This document shows, piece after piece, positions 5,213 to 12,420 of a stretch of 16,280 nucleotides of DNA. This DNA comes from Hydrogenophaga sp. Its GTDB lineage: Bacteria; Pseudomonadota; Gammaproteobacteria; Burkholderiales; Burkholderiaceae_C. How positions within the stretch are numbered: position 1 is the first letter of the stretch; every line of letters begins with the position of its first letter. The notes below the pieces were generated by a model. That model saw nothing but the letters and a program-made list of their open reading frames with translations, was not told the origin of the DNA and made no database searches. The position numbers were made by a program, and so were the translations under genes. The stretch is from the NCBI GenBank assembly GCA_021154985.1, contig JAJNQE010000130.1, positions 1 through 16,280 of the forward strand, given 5' to 3'.

Positions 5213-7435
5213 TCACCGAATTCGGATCGGCAAGGACACCTGTGGCTGAATCGGCACGAGGGTCTTGGCGTAGGCGCGCAAGATCTCGTTGTAGAGATCG
5301 GCGTGCTTCGGGGCTTCGACCGAGAGAATCAGGGCATAGCGGATTTTTTCGGCGCCGTTGGCCCGGCCACCGCCGTCGCGGGCGTTGTAGTGGATGTCGA
5401 AAACGGGGTTCTTGAGGCTGGATCCGCGGAAGGTCTTGGCGCCATGGAGTACCGTTTCCCACTTGCCCTGATCCGACCGTCGCTCCTGCTCAGTGGCGTA
5501 CTTCTTCAGGTCGAAGAATCCCTTGGTGTCGGCATTGCTCTTGCCATCCTTGATCTTCTCGTCGTTCGGACGGAAGACGACTTCAAGACCGGCCTTGGTG
5601 TAGGCCGCAGCATCCTGCGGATCAGTGGGAGATGCGTAGCAGAAGGTGGCCTTCATGCGGACATTGCCAGTCAGGCCCTCCTTCGGCAACGGCAAGCTGG
5701 CGCGGAGGTACTTGCTAGGCTTCAGTTCGCCCTGATAGACCACCCTGGCCACGCCATCCGGACAGGTAATGATGTCCAGGGTGTCCTCGGGAATCTTGCC
5801 CCAACCAACTTCGATCGGATCGTGCTCGCCTGCATCGGCCGAATGGACCAGCAAGGCCTTGATGGCGAGAGGCGTCAGGTTGCCGCCCAGGATTGCTCGG
5901 ATGCCGATCGCGCTGCGCAGCAGGTACGGCGCCGCAAAACTGGTGCCGAGTTGGGGCGTCAGCAGCGGCTTCGCGTTCGGCGCCAGGACGTGGAAGTATC
6001 TGGACGCCGGGTTGCCGCCAAAGGCCATCAGGTCCGGCTTGACGACCCCGGGGCTTCGGCCTGGACCGATCGCACTGTAGGGCGCGCGAGCCCATCCTGT
6101 GCCCGTGTCATCGGCTGCGCCGACCGAGAGCGCATTCACGCAGTCGGACGGCACCTGCACACGGCTGTAACCAAGTTCGCGGTCGCGTTCTCCGTTATTG
6201 CCGACAGCCACGGTCATGAGCGTGTCGCCGTCGCTGAGCAGTTCGTCGATGACGGATGTCCAGGCATGAACTTCCTGATCCTCGACTTCCAGGTCTGGTC
6301 CCAAGCTCAGGTTGATGAATTCGTAGGATCGCGAGAGCAGGACCTGTTCGATGAGACCGAGCGTGCGATACAACTCCAGCGGGTCTTCGCCACTCGTATC
6401 CTGGTCGAGCACCCGAAGATGATCCACTGGGGCGAACGGTCTGCCGGCCATGCCATTTGGTTGAATCGGACCGAACAGCACAGCCGATGTCACGCCCAGA
6501 CCATGCTCGGGGCCATCGGGGTCATCGGCGGCATCTTCGTCGAGCTTGCGGTACGAGCGCAGCCAGGGACCGATGGGGTGGTGCGTTGGGAGGCCGCCGT
6601 CCAGGATGGCGACTCTGGGCTCGGACGACAGAGCCTGTTCAGCTGGAAGGCTGCACCCCACCGAGGGGCCGCCGCTGCGTTGCACCGGCCGGATGCCGCG
6701 CAGCTTCGGCACCGGCCGGATCACCCGGACGAAGGCGAAGCCGGCCAGCCTCTCGACATCCCGCGCCTTGCCCTCGACCGGAACAAACCACAGGTTGCCT
6801 GCGACGAAATCGACTTCAGTGTGGACCTTGACCTCCTGCCGCTTGGCAAACTTTACGAAGGCCTTCTGTATCAGGCCAGGATCTTCGTCCGGCAACAAAT
6901 GCAAGCCCACTTCGAAGAAGCGATCCTTTGGGCCGCCCAAGTTCACGATGCGCTCGGTCGGCGCGAAGGCGGCGAACTGTTCGATGTGTGTAAGGTCCTC
7001 TCCCTCGGCGGACTGCGGGTCGATGACTTCCGTCCACTGCGAGAGCCTACGGAAGGCTTGGCGCTTCCCGGCGACGAACAGTTCGGTGGTTGTGGTCTCT
7101 TGTGGTTCGCCTCTACGAGTCCAAGCCTTCGGTTTGACCTTGACGGTGCGGCTTCCGATGGACTCCAGCCCCGTGCTGCGTAACAAGCCGGATGGGAAAT
7201 AGGAGCGAGCAATGAAGCTGGGATTCATCATCAGCCGGGCCACGGCGAAGTCTCCCGGACAGGCGTCGGCAGACAGGTCGTCGAGCGCCTGCGCAGCGCT
7301 GCTGAATTGGGGCACCAACTGCTCCCGCGCCTGCGCGAAGGTGTAGACCTCAGCCTTGCCAGGCATGCGCCTCGGGCCGACGATGTCATGGGTCAGCAAC
7401 TCGCCACGACCGATCAGGAAATTGGTTTGGCTCAT
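5213..7435 (-). CDS. Subtilisin-like serine peptidase (S8 family), cytosolic
   Basis: A 740-residue protein. The catalytic triad is complete: Asp279 in RVAILDGG, His311 in DGPEHGLGVTSA and Ser499 in LGTSFAAPYLL. The oxyanion Asn413 lies in VAVGNNGE. The 270 residues before the catalytic domain and about 200 after it have no family I recognise. No signal peptide or membrane segment is visible, so the enzyme should work in the cytosol, unlike most secreted subtilases. There is no obvious short I9 propeptide. The start overlaps the AAA+ ATPase stop by 4 nt (ATGA), which implies obligate co-production. AAA+/S8 pairs recur in predicted bacterial conflict systems, with the ATPase probably controlling or feeding the protease; that interaction is inferred here. 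Confidence 0.95.
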   Translation of the reverse strand: MSQTNFLIGRGELLTHDIVGPRRMPGKAEVYTFAQAREQLVPQFSSAAQALDDLSADACPGDFAVARLMMNPSFIARSYFPSGLLRSTGLESIGSRTVKVKPKAWTRRGEPQETTTTELFVAGKRQAFRRLSQWTEVIDPQSAEGEDLTHIEQFAAFAPTERIVNLGGPKDRFFEVGLHLLPDEDPGLIQKAFVKFAKRQEVKVHTEVDFVAGNLWFVPVEGKARDVERLAGFAFVRVIRPVPKLRGIRPVQRSGGPSVGCSLPAEQALSSEPRVAILDGGLPTHHPIGPWLRSYRKLDEDAADDPDGPEHGLGVTSAVLFGPIQPNGMAGRPFAPVDHLRVLDQDTSGEDPLELYRTLGLIEQVLLSRSYEFINLSLGPDLEVEDQEVHAWTSVIDELLSDGDTLMTVAVGNNGERDRELGYSRVQVPSDCVNALSVGAADDTGTGWARAPYSAIGPGRSPGVVKPDLMAFGGNPASRYFHVLAPNAKPLLTPQLGTSFAAPYLLRSAIGIRAILGGNLTPLAIKALLVHSADAGEHDPIEVGWGKIPEDTLDIITCPDGVARVVYQGELKPSKYLRASLPLPKEGLTGNVRMKATFCYASPTDPQDAAAYTKAGLEVVFRPNDEKIKDGKSNADTKGFFDLKKYATEQERRSDQGKWETVLHGAKTFRGSSLKNPVFDIHYNARDGGGRANGAEKIRYALILSVEAPKHADLYNEILRAYAKTLVPIQPQVSLPIRIR

Positions 7436-8586
7436 GCGTCAGCCTTTCTCCGGGGCGCGGCCTTTCGCTCCGCAGAGTTCTCGTTCGTGTACTTGCGGAT
7501 CGTGTCCCTGCTCACCCCGGTGATGTCAGAGACGGTGTGCTGGGACAAGCGGGTCTGCTTGGCAAGCATCACCGCCAGATCGATGCGCCCCTGCCTGTCG
7601 AGAGCCAAGGCGCGTGCCTTCATAAAGTCCTCGACAAGATCAGCGTCGGTGGTCGTTCCGAGGGCCACCGCGCGCCTGAAGCGCTGCACATCGCGCTCGA
7701 TGTCACTGAATGAGTGCCCCGCGAATGCAAACACCAGGATGTCGATCCAGCGCGCAAAGAGGGCGTAGTCCGGCCCCAGGAAGCGCTTGATGGCTTCTTT
7801 GACGGCCTGCCCATCGGGTGTCTTGAACTGAACAACGAGGTCGAAACGGCGCCACAGCGCCGGATCGATCAACTCAGGGTGATTGGTGGCTGCCAGCAAT
7901 ACGCTGCTGGAGGGCCAATCGTCGACCTCCTGCAGGATCACGGTAACCAGGCGCTTGAGTTCGCCCACGTCGGTGTCATCGCTGCGCCGCTTGGCAATGG
8001 CGTCAATCTCATCCAGCAGCAGCACACACGGCTCACGCTTCGCGAAGTCGATGGCCGCCCGCAGGTTGGCGCCGCTCTTACCCAGCAGGCTGCTCATCAC
8101 GGCGGTCAGGTCGAGCACGTACAACGGCACCTTCAACTGCCCAGCCAACCAGCGGGCCGTAAGCGTTTTGCCAACGCCTGGCGGCCCTACAAAAATGGCT
8201 GAGCGGGTCGGCGCAAGCCCCATGGCCCGCAGCCGATCAATCTGCCTGCGCTCGGCGATGAGCTGCCCCAAGACATCCTCGACATCACTTGATAGCAGCG
8301 GAGCATCTTTCGCGGGCTCGCCCTTGAAAACCTTCAGAAGCGAGAGGCGCGATTCGTCATCTACCGGCAAGGCGTTAGACGTCGATGGCTGTGGCGCCAG
8401 CTTGCGCATGGTAGAGACGCTACGCGCTGGCCTTGACTTCAGGAATAGCTCAAGCTGCTCGGCAAGGTCAGGCGCCGTTCCGCGGTACTTGCGGACAAGT
8501 CGTGCCGCGAACAGGCGCACATCTTCCGTCTGCTCAGACAGTGCCAAGCGTACCATCTGGGCTAAATCTGACTGCTCTTCTTTCAT
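7432..8586 (-). CDS. AAA+ ATPase with C-terminal helix-turn-helix
   Basis: A 384-residue protein. A helical N-terminal region (1-95) precedes a classic AAA+ core: Walker A GPPGVGKT (134-141), Walker B VLLLDEID (D192/E193), sensor 1 at N235 in LLAATNHPELID, and an arginine-finger pair in LWRRFD (R246/R247). This resembles the FtsH/spastin-like group. The C-terminus (about 347-368, LSQHTVSDITGVSRDTIRKY) is an HTH that could bind DNA or a partner. It is first in the minus-strand cluster, upstream of and overlapping the S8 peptidase gene. The start at 8586 has only a weak GGGCGA ribosome site, but no in-frame alternative keeps the N-terminal helices. Expected role: ATP-driven remodelling or gating for the peptidase, possibly with autoregulation. 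Confidence 0.95.
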   Translation of the reverse strand: MKEEQSDLAQMVRLALSEQTEDVRLFAARLVRKYRGTAPDLAEQLELFLKSRPARSVSTMRKLAPQPSTSNALPVDDESRLSLLKVFKGEPAKDAPLLSSDVEDVLGQLIAERRQIDRLRAMGLAPTRSAIFVGPPGVGKTLTARWLAGQLKVPLYVLDLTAVMSSLLGKSGANLRAAIDFAKREPCVLLLDEIDAIAKRRSDDTDVGELKRLVTVILQEVDDWPSSSVLLAATNHPELIDPALWRRFDLVVQFKTPDGQAVKEAIKRFLGPDYALFARWIDILVFAFAGHSFSDIERDVQRFRRAVALGTTTDADLVEDFMKARALALDRQGRIDLAVMLAKQTRLSQHTVSDITGVSRDTIRKYTNENSAERKAAPRRKADA

Positions 8587-9097
8587 TTCGCCCGATATGT
8601 CTGTAAAAGGTTGATATTAAACGCTTTTTATCATCCATTGTATGGACTAGATAGATTGTCGCACAGATCTGAGGAAATTTCGACTGTGGAGCAAACGGCG
8701 ACGATGAAGGGGCCTTGAACGACTCTCGGTAGGGCTGCACCAACCCGTACGCGGCCTGAACGGCGGCTCTGAGACCACGAGCCCACATCAGCGTATGTCT
8801 CCGATGAGGCGGCTGGAGCCGACTACCCGAGCGGGGACCGGTCGTTCACGGCCCGAGACGATGAGGTCAGCTGTCCCACGCATCGCTGATACTTATTGAG
8901 GTGTCGGCCGCTGAGCTGATGGTCGGCTTGATGGCGGTCAGCGTGAGTTCGGCCCTTCGGTACGACTGGCCGCATACGCTGCGCAATGGCCCTTCACGTT
9001 TTACCTGTCACAGGCTGCACCTAGTCTCTTGCGGACGGCCAAGCAGATGTTGGATGGCCATTAGAGTGAAGAGGCAAAGCAGGCGCTCGATGAACCC
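8587..9097. other. Intergenic stretch without a convincing gene
   Basis: About 510 bases between the AAA+ start and the 119-aa orphan. The first 60 bases are the AT-rich promoter candidate described separately. The rest is GC-rich. The open frames in it (for example 8534-8788 minus and 8901-9227 plus) have Arg/Ser/Cys-rich translations with no recognisable motif or ribosome site. I see no tRNA, terminator or repeat array. It may be a decayed junction between the ubiquitin-like cluster and the umu module. Confidence 0.5.
8612..8646 (-). promoter_or_regulatory. Candidate promoter/operator of the AAA-S8-sigma-ubiquitin cluster
   Basis: An AT-rich island in otherwise GC-rich DNA, 26-60 nt before the AAA+ start on the minus strand. 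It holds a TACAAT box (8637-8642) and a TTTAAT box (8616-8621) as -10 candidates. TACAAT is embedded in the small palindrome TCCAT-TGT-ATGGA (8634-8646). No convincing -35 is visible at 16-18 bp, so activation by a regulator or alternative sigma factor is possible. Weak evidence. Confidence 0.3.
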
Positions 9098-9457
9098 ATG
9101 CCCCCACTTCGGGTTTCGCCGATTGCCTCGACGGCTGCAGAGGTTGTATCTTCTCTCTTCATGGACCTCAGCGAACTTGATCCTCGAGACCTGCAAATAT
9201 CAGTCAGGTTTGCACTTGACCTGGTGACGGCGCACCGCATCGCCAAGGGATTGGTCATCGATCAAGAGCGGGTGACAGCAATGAGGGAGTCCCTTGAAGA
9301 GCGACTTGCAGCGGCGTTCAGCGAGTTCGACATCAACGCCATGCCGTCGTCATGGTCGTGGCAGAAAGCAGCAGAAACGCTTTCCGTCGAAATCGCGTTG
9401 CAACTCATCCGCGAGCAAAAAAATGAGCCACAGGATCCCGCATTTCACAAAGAGTGA
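9098..9457 (+). CDS. Hypothetical 119-aa protein
   Basis: I do not recognise a family. The product looks like a real soluble helical protein: an acidic/hydrophobic mix (LSELDPRDLQISVRFALDLV), charged amphipathic repeats (TAMRESLEERLAAAFSEFD) and a final helix ending IALQLIREQKNE. There are no cysteines, signal peptide or membrane segment. Neither the ATG at 9098 nor the internal ATG at 9161 (98 aa) has a clear ribosome site, so the start is uncertain. It faces umuC and ends 21 nt from the umuC stop; a 5-bp hairpin (9458-9471) lies between the two. Less GC at third positions than the neighbours may point to a different origin. Confidence 0.5.
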   Translation: MPPLRVSPIASTAAEVVSSLFMDLSELDPRDLQISVRFALDLVTAHRIAKGLVIDQERVTAMRESLEERLAAAFSEFDINAMPSSWSWQKAAETLSVEIALQLIREQKNEPQDPAFHKE

Positions 9458-9478
9458 TGCCGTGTTCGGCAGAAAACC

Positions 9479-10813
9479 TCAGGCTCTCACCACTGGCATG
9501 TCTTCCCACCGAGTGGTGTAGGCCGGAGTCCGCAACTCCTGCTTCATCGTCCAGTTGCGCGGAACCACTCCCGCTCCAGCGCTGGCAAGTTTGAGCGTGC
9601 CGCGGCCATAGCGCTCATTGACGGAGTCCAGAGCGGCCATCAGGTGAGGTCTTGCCTCCCGTGAGCGTGCGGTAGCTGAACCATGGTCGGCTGCATCCAG
9701 GTCCAGTTCAAGCTGTTCCACTTTGGAGGAACTGATGTCCAGCAGCATCACGCCCGCTTTGGCGTAGTCGAATTCAGGTTTGAAGATCGCCCTCAGCCCC
9801 ATCACAGCAGCGCTGGTGATGGCGGCCGTGTCCGCTGTGGGACGGCGCAGAGGCACAACAAGCGAGCGGCTGTACTGAGGCGTCTGCCGGAACGGGCTCG
9901 TTCGGATGAACACAAGGATCTGGCTGGTCACGCCCGCCTGCCCGCGCAGCTTCTGCGCAGCTCGGGCGCTGAACTCCGACACTGCCTCGGTGAGTTCGTC
10001 CAGGTCTCGAACAGCAGAGCCGAAGGACCGGGTGCATGCGATCTCCTGCTTGGACGGTGCCACGTCCTCCATGTCCACACACGACTCGCCCTGCAACTCG
10101 CGCACCGTGCGCTCGAAGATCACGCTCCACCCTGCGCGAGCCGCGGCTGGGCTCATGCGTTTCAGATCCAGCACCGTGCCGACGCTCTGAGCCTTGAGTT
10201 GTTCGGCGATGCGCCGCCCCACGCCCCAGACTTCACCCACGCTGGTAGCGGCAAGCAGGGCATCGAGCTCTGCCTCGGACAGCCGTGAGAGGTCCGCGAC
10301 TTGGGCGAGCTCTGCCGGGTAGCTGCCGGGTTTCCTTTCGGCTTGCTTGGCAATGTGGTTTGCCAGCTTGGCTAAGGTCTTAGTGGGAGCGATCCCGATA
10401 CAGGTCGGTATGCCCACCCATTGGTTCACCCGGGCCCGGATGTCGCACGCCCGCTTGGTGAGGTCTCCGGGCACTCCACTGAGATCGATGAAGGATTCAT
10501 CGATCGAATAGATCTCCTGGCGGTGGCCGAGCGCCGCCACCACGCTCATCATGCGAGCACTGATTTCTCCGTACAGCTCGAAGTTGGCGGAGAGCGCCAC
10601 CAAGCCTGTACTTTCCTGCAGGTGCCTGATCTGAAACCAAGGCGCTCCCATCTTGATGCCCAGGTCCTTGGCCTCGTTGGATCGTGCGATCGCGCATCCA
10701 TCGTTGTTGGACAACACGACACAGGGCGTGTTCTTGAGCGAATGTCTGAACACCCGCTCGCAGGAGACGTAGAAGTTGTTACCGTCGACGAGGGCAAACA
10801 GCGGTGCAGGCAT
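9479..10813 (-). CDS. umuC: UmuC, catalytic subunit of DNA polymerase V
   Basis: A Y-family translesion polymerase that, with processed UmuD', copies past lesions at the cost of mutation. The 444-residue product has the first catalytic motif FALVDGNNFYVSCE (D10) and the second SIDESFIDLSG (D105/E106). Next come the thumb/HhH segment (VGEVWGVGRRIAEQL) and the UmuC-specific C-terminus (WTMKQELRTPAYTTRWEDMPVV). VEQLELDL near the C-terminus resembles a beta-clamp-binding motif. Length is close to E. coli UmuC (422). An ATG at 10813 is chosen because the conserved sequence begins right after it; a GTG at 10828 is possible. No strong ribosome site is visible for either, suggesting reinitiation from umuD, which ends 22 nt upstream. 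It is probably under the LexA box before umuD. Confidence 0.95.
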   Translation of the reverse strand: MPAPLFALVDGNNFYVSCERVFRHSLKNTPCVVLSNNDGCAIARSNEAKDLGIKMGAPWFQIRHLQESTGLVALSANFELYGEISARMMSVVAALGHRQEIYSIDESFIDLSGVPGDLTKRACDIRARVNQWVGIPTCIGIAPTKTLAKLANHIAKQAERKPGSYPAELAQVADLSRLSEAELDALLAATSVGEVWGVGRRIAEQLKAQSVGTVLDLKRMSPAAARAGWSVIFERTVRELQGESCVDMEDVAPSKQEIACTRSFGSAVRDLDELTEAVSEFSARAAQKLRGQAGVTSQILVFIRTSPFRQTPQYSRSLVVPLRRPTADTAAITSAAVMGLRAIFKPEFDYAKAGVMLLDISSSKVEQLELDLDAADHGSATARSREARPHLMAALDSVNERYGRGTLKLASAGAGVVPRNWTMKQELRTPAYTTRWEDMPVVRA

Positions 10814-10835
10814 AGCTCTGTTGCGCACTCGGCCA

Positions 10836-11273
10836 TCAAACCTGAAACTGCTTGATCGATGCGATCACCACGCCCCAGATCTCGATCTCCTGCCCCTCTT
10901 TGGGCGTGATGTCCGGGTAGGTCGGATTGGCGGCCTTGAGCTTGATGCGTCCGTTGCGCTGGTGAAGCTGCTTGCAGGTGAATTCACCGTCCACGATGGC
11001 GATCACTACCATGCCGTGCCTGGGCTTGACGGCCTTGTCCACAAGGAGGACGTCCGCATCGAAGATGCCCAGCTCCCGCATGGACTCGCCACTCACGCGC
11101 ATCGCATAGGTGGCTTGCGGGTGAACCACCAGGCGGTCCATGATGTCGATGCGTTTGGCGGAGAAGTCCGCTGCCGGCGAGGGGAAGCCCGCGTGCACGC
11201 TCGTGGCCAGGCTGAACGCCATGAGAGGCTCTTGCAAGAGAAGTGCGGGTTCGGAAAGGGTGATGTCTGACAC
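10836..11273 (-). CDS. umuD: UmuD, LexA-like self-cleaving polymerase V subunit
   Basis: An S24-family autopeptidase of 145 residues. RecA-ssDNA filaments trigger cleavage to UmuD', which joins UmuC. The cleavage region reads SVHAGFPSPAADF, with an Ala28-Gly29 bond where E. coli has Cys-Gly. The nucleophile is Ser64 in VSGESM and the general-base Lys is Lys101 in DGEFTCK. The 37-residue Ser-Lys spacing equals that of E. coli UmuD (60 to 97). The GTG at 11273 is chosen because GAGGAGG sits 4 nt before it and the resulting length matches the family (139 in E. coli). An ATG at 11318 would place the LexA box at the start codon and is rejected. It forms an operon with umuC. Confidence 0.95.
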   Translation of the reverse strand: MSDITLSEPALLLQEPLMAFSLATSVHAGFPSPAADFSAKRIDIMDRLVVHPQATYAMRVSGESMRELGIFDADVLLVDKAVKPRHGMVVIAIVDGEFTCKQLHQRNGRIKLKAANPTYPDITPKEGQEIEIWGVVIASIKQFQV

Positions 11274-11277
11274 GGTG

Positions 11278-11284
11278 CCTCCTC
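11278..11284 (-). promoter_or_regulatory. Shine-Dalgarno sequence that sets the umuD GTG start
   Basis: GAGGAGG on the minus strand, 4 nt before the GTG at 11273. It decides in favour of this non-ATG start over the upstream ATG at 11318 and the downstream ATG at 11222. The short spacing with a GTG would keep uninduced expression modest. Confidence 0.75.
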
Positions 11285-11309
11285 GCCACGGACTTGCGGC
11301 GGGGAGCGG

Positions 11310-11333
11310 ATAGTACACTGTACATTCATCCAG
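11310..11333 (-). promoter_or_regulatory. umuDC promoter -10 with overlapping LexA (SOS) box
   Basis: The + strand at 11318-11333 reads CTGTACATTCATCCAG, which fits the CTG-N10-CAG pattern of LexA operators in beta- and gammaproteobacteria. On the minus strand it is followed within 2 nt by TACTAT (11310-11315), a good -10 hexamer. LexA bound here would block the umuD promoter. The site lies 37 nt before the end of the TACTAT-to-GTG leader and also upstream of the divergent nuclease gene, which it could control too. Confidence 0.75.
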
Positions 11334-11422
11334 TTACCAGAAAGCCCGTCGAATGGATCAACATCTTGCGCAGGAGGCGCTGCAGGTCTTCACCTGGTGC
11401 CCTCGGTTCATTCGAAAACACC

Positions 11423-12268
11423 GTGAACACACAGCCTGAAACCTCTGAATTCACGTCCGCGCCACCCCTCAAGCGAGCGCACCTGCGCCGCCTGCGCGAG
11501 ATCTACCGCTCGGCTGGCTGGCCCTGTGCGGACATGCTGGAGGTGGAGCTGCTCGCAGCCGGACTGCTGGAGAGGTGTGTGGGCAGCCATTGCCACGAAA
11601 CGCTGCGCCTGACGGATGCCGGGATCCATGCGCTGGCCAAATCTCATGCAAGAAACCAGAACGCACGCGATCCTCATGAGAGGCTGGTCAAGCGAGTGGC
11701 CGACCAACTCGGCAGAGAGGGCCGGCTGGCCTGGCGGGGATTGATGTTGCGGGTACCGTTGCCACGCGCGCTGTTCGAAGGCGCATCGCAGCCGGTGGAT
11801 GATGGCTCCCCAATGGCCTACGAGCTTCTTCTGCCAGACGATGTGCACTCCACCAATAGCCTGGCTGAGGCTGGTCGGGATCACACCTGGTGCATGGCGA
11901 TGCCCGACGTGTTCTCTATCCGTCGCAGCTCGGTAGAAGCTTACCTGGAGCCGGTGGTGCACGAGATCAAAGTCAGCCGTGCCGATCTGCTTTGCGACCT
12001 TCGAAAACCGGCCAAACGCGCCGCCTATCTGGCCATGGCTGGAACCGTTTGGTACGTACTGGGTGAAGACGCCAAGGGTCGACCCATTGCCAAGCCAGAA
12101 GAGGTGCCGCACGAATGTGGAGTGCTTCAAATGGAGCGTGGCTCGTTGGTGGTGGCGCGCAGTGCACCGCGCCGCGCCGTTGAACGCTTGCCATTTCATG
12201 TGTGGATGGCGCTGGCACAAGGTGGTCCCCACATGCGTCCTGAGGGCGATGAGCAGGCCGTTCTTTGA
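11423..12268 (+). CDS. PD-(D/E)XK nuclease-like protein (MmcB-like core) with N-terminal wHTH-like region
   Basis: A 281-residue protein if the GTG at 11423 is used. The C-terminal half has the PD-(D/E)XK signature: M-P-D162-VFSI, 18 residues, then E181-I-K183-VSRADLL, followed by the helix KRAAYLAMAGTVWYVL. That layout is like MmcB-type DNA-repair nucleases. The N-terminal part (KRAHLRRLREIYRSAG then DMLEVELLAAGLLE and ETLRLTDAGIHAL) looks like a winged helix. It diverges from umuDC across the SOS box, which suggests a DNA-damage role. The start is uncertain: no good ribosome site precedes the GTG. The frame is open back to 11294, but that would run through the LexA box. A short competing ORF (11352-11438, AGGAGG internal) overlaps the leader. 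Confidence 0.75.
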   Translation: MNTQPETSEFTSAPPLKRAHLRRLREIYRSAGWPCADMLEVELLAAGLLERCVGSHCHETLRLTDAGIHALAKSHARNQNARDPHERLVKRVADQLGREGRLAWRGLMLRVPLPRALFEGASQPVDDGSPMAYELLLPDDVHSTNSLAEAGRDHTWCMAMPDVFSIRRSSVEAYLEPVVHEIKVSRADLLCDLRKPAKRAAYLAMAGTVWYVLGEDAKGRPIAKPEEVPHECGVLQMERGSLVVARSAPRRAVERLPFHVWMALAQGGPHMRPEGDEQAVL

Positions 12269-12413
12269 TCGGAGATGGAAGGGCCAGCGGGAGTCAGGTA
12301 CAGACTGGTTGCGGAAGTTCGCAGAAGAAATAGGGGCAATGAGAATCCAGCACGATGCAGCCGTTCAGGATTCCGAAGGCAATGACTGGTTTTCAATTCT
12401 TACCGATCCTTGA
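12249..12413 (+). CDS. Candidate 54-aa small protein overlapping the nuclease gene
   Basis: Starts MSRPFFDRRWKGQRES and ends WFSILTDP. It overlaps the last 20 nt of the nuclease gene in another frame, with a weak GAGGG ribosome site 3-4 nt before the ATG, which fits translational coupling. The tail has a balanced, protein-like composition (LRKFAEEIGAM, QDSEGNDWF). No family is recognised. The stop is 8 nt from the convergent MerR gene end. It could be a remnant of a longer gene cut by the join to the metal operon. Confidence 0.45.
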   Translation: MSRPFFDRRWKGQRESGTDWLRKFAEEIGAMRIQHDAAVQDSEGNDWFSILTDP

Positions 12414-12420
12414 CGTGGCT

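Noticed and set aside
4859..7183. 774-codon open frame on the + strand
   Set aside because: It is antisense to the S8 peptidase and sigma-like genes. Its translation has no motifs, while the minus strand shows a full catalytic triad; GC-rich codon bias leaves the antisense frame open.
8901..9227. 108-codon + strand frame
   Set aside because: The Arg/Ser/Cys-rich translation has no ribosome site and overlaps the better 9098 frame.
9458..9471. Hairpin TGCCG-TGTT-CGGCA between the convergent 119-aa gene and umuC
   Set aside because: Only a 5-bp stem and no U-run on either strand; not enough to call a terminator.
11294..11422. N-terminal extension of the nuclease to the ATG at 11294
   Set aside because: It would place the LexA box inside the coding region, and the added residues (RRRRCRSS) look non-coding; the GTG at 11423 is preferred, though without a strong ribosome site.
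11408..12232. 274-codon open frame on the minus strand
   Set aside because: It mirrors the nuclease gene, which has the PD-(D/E)XK motif on the + strand; the translation is His/Gln-rich and shows no family.
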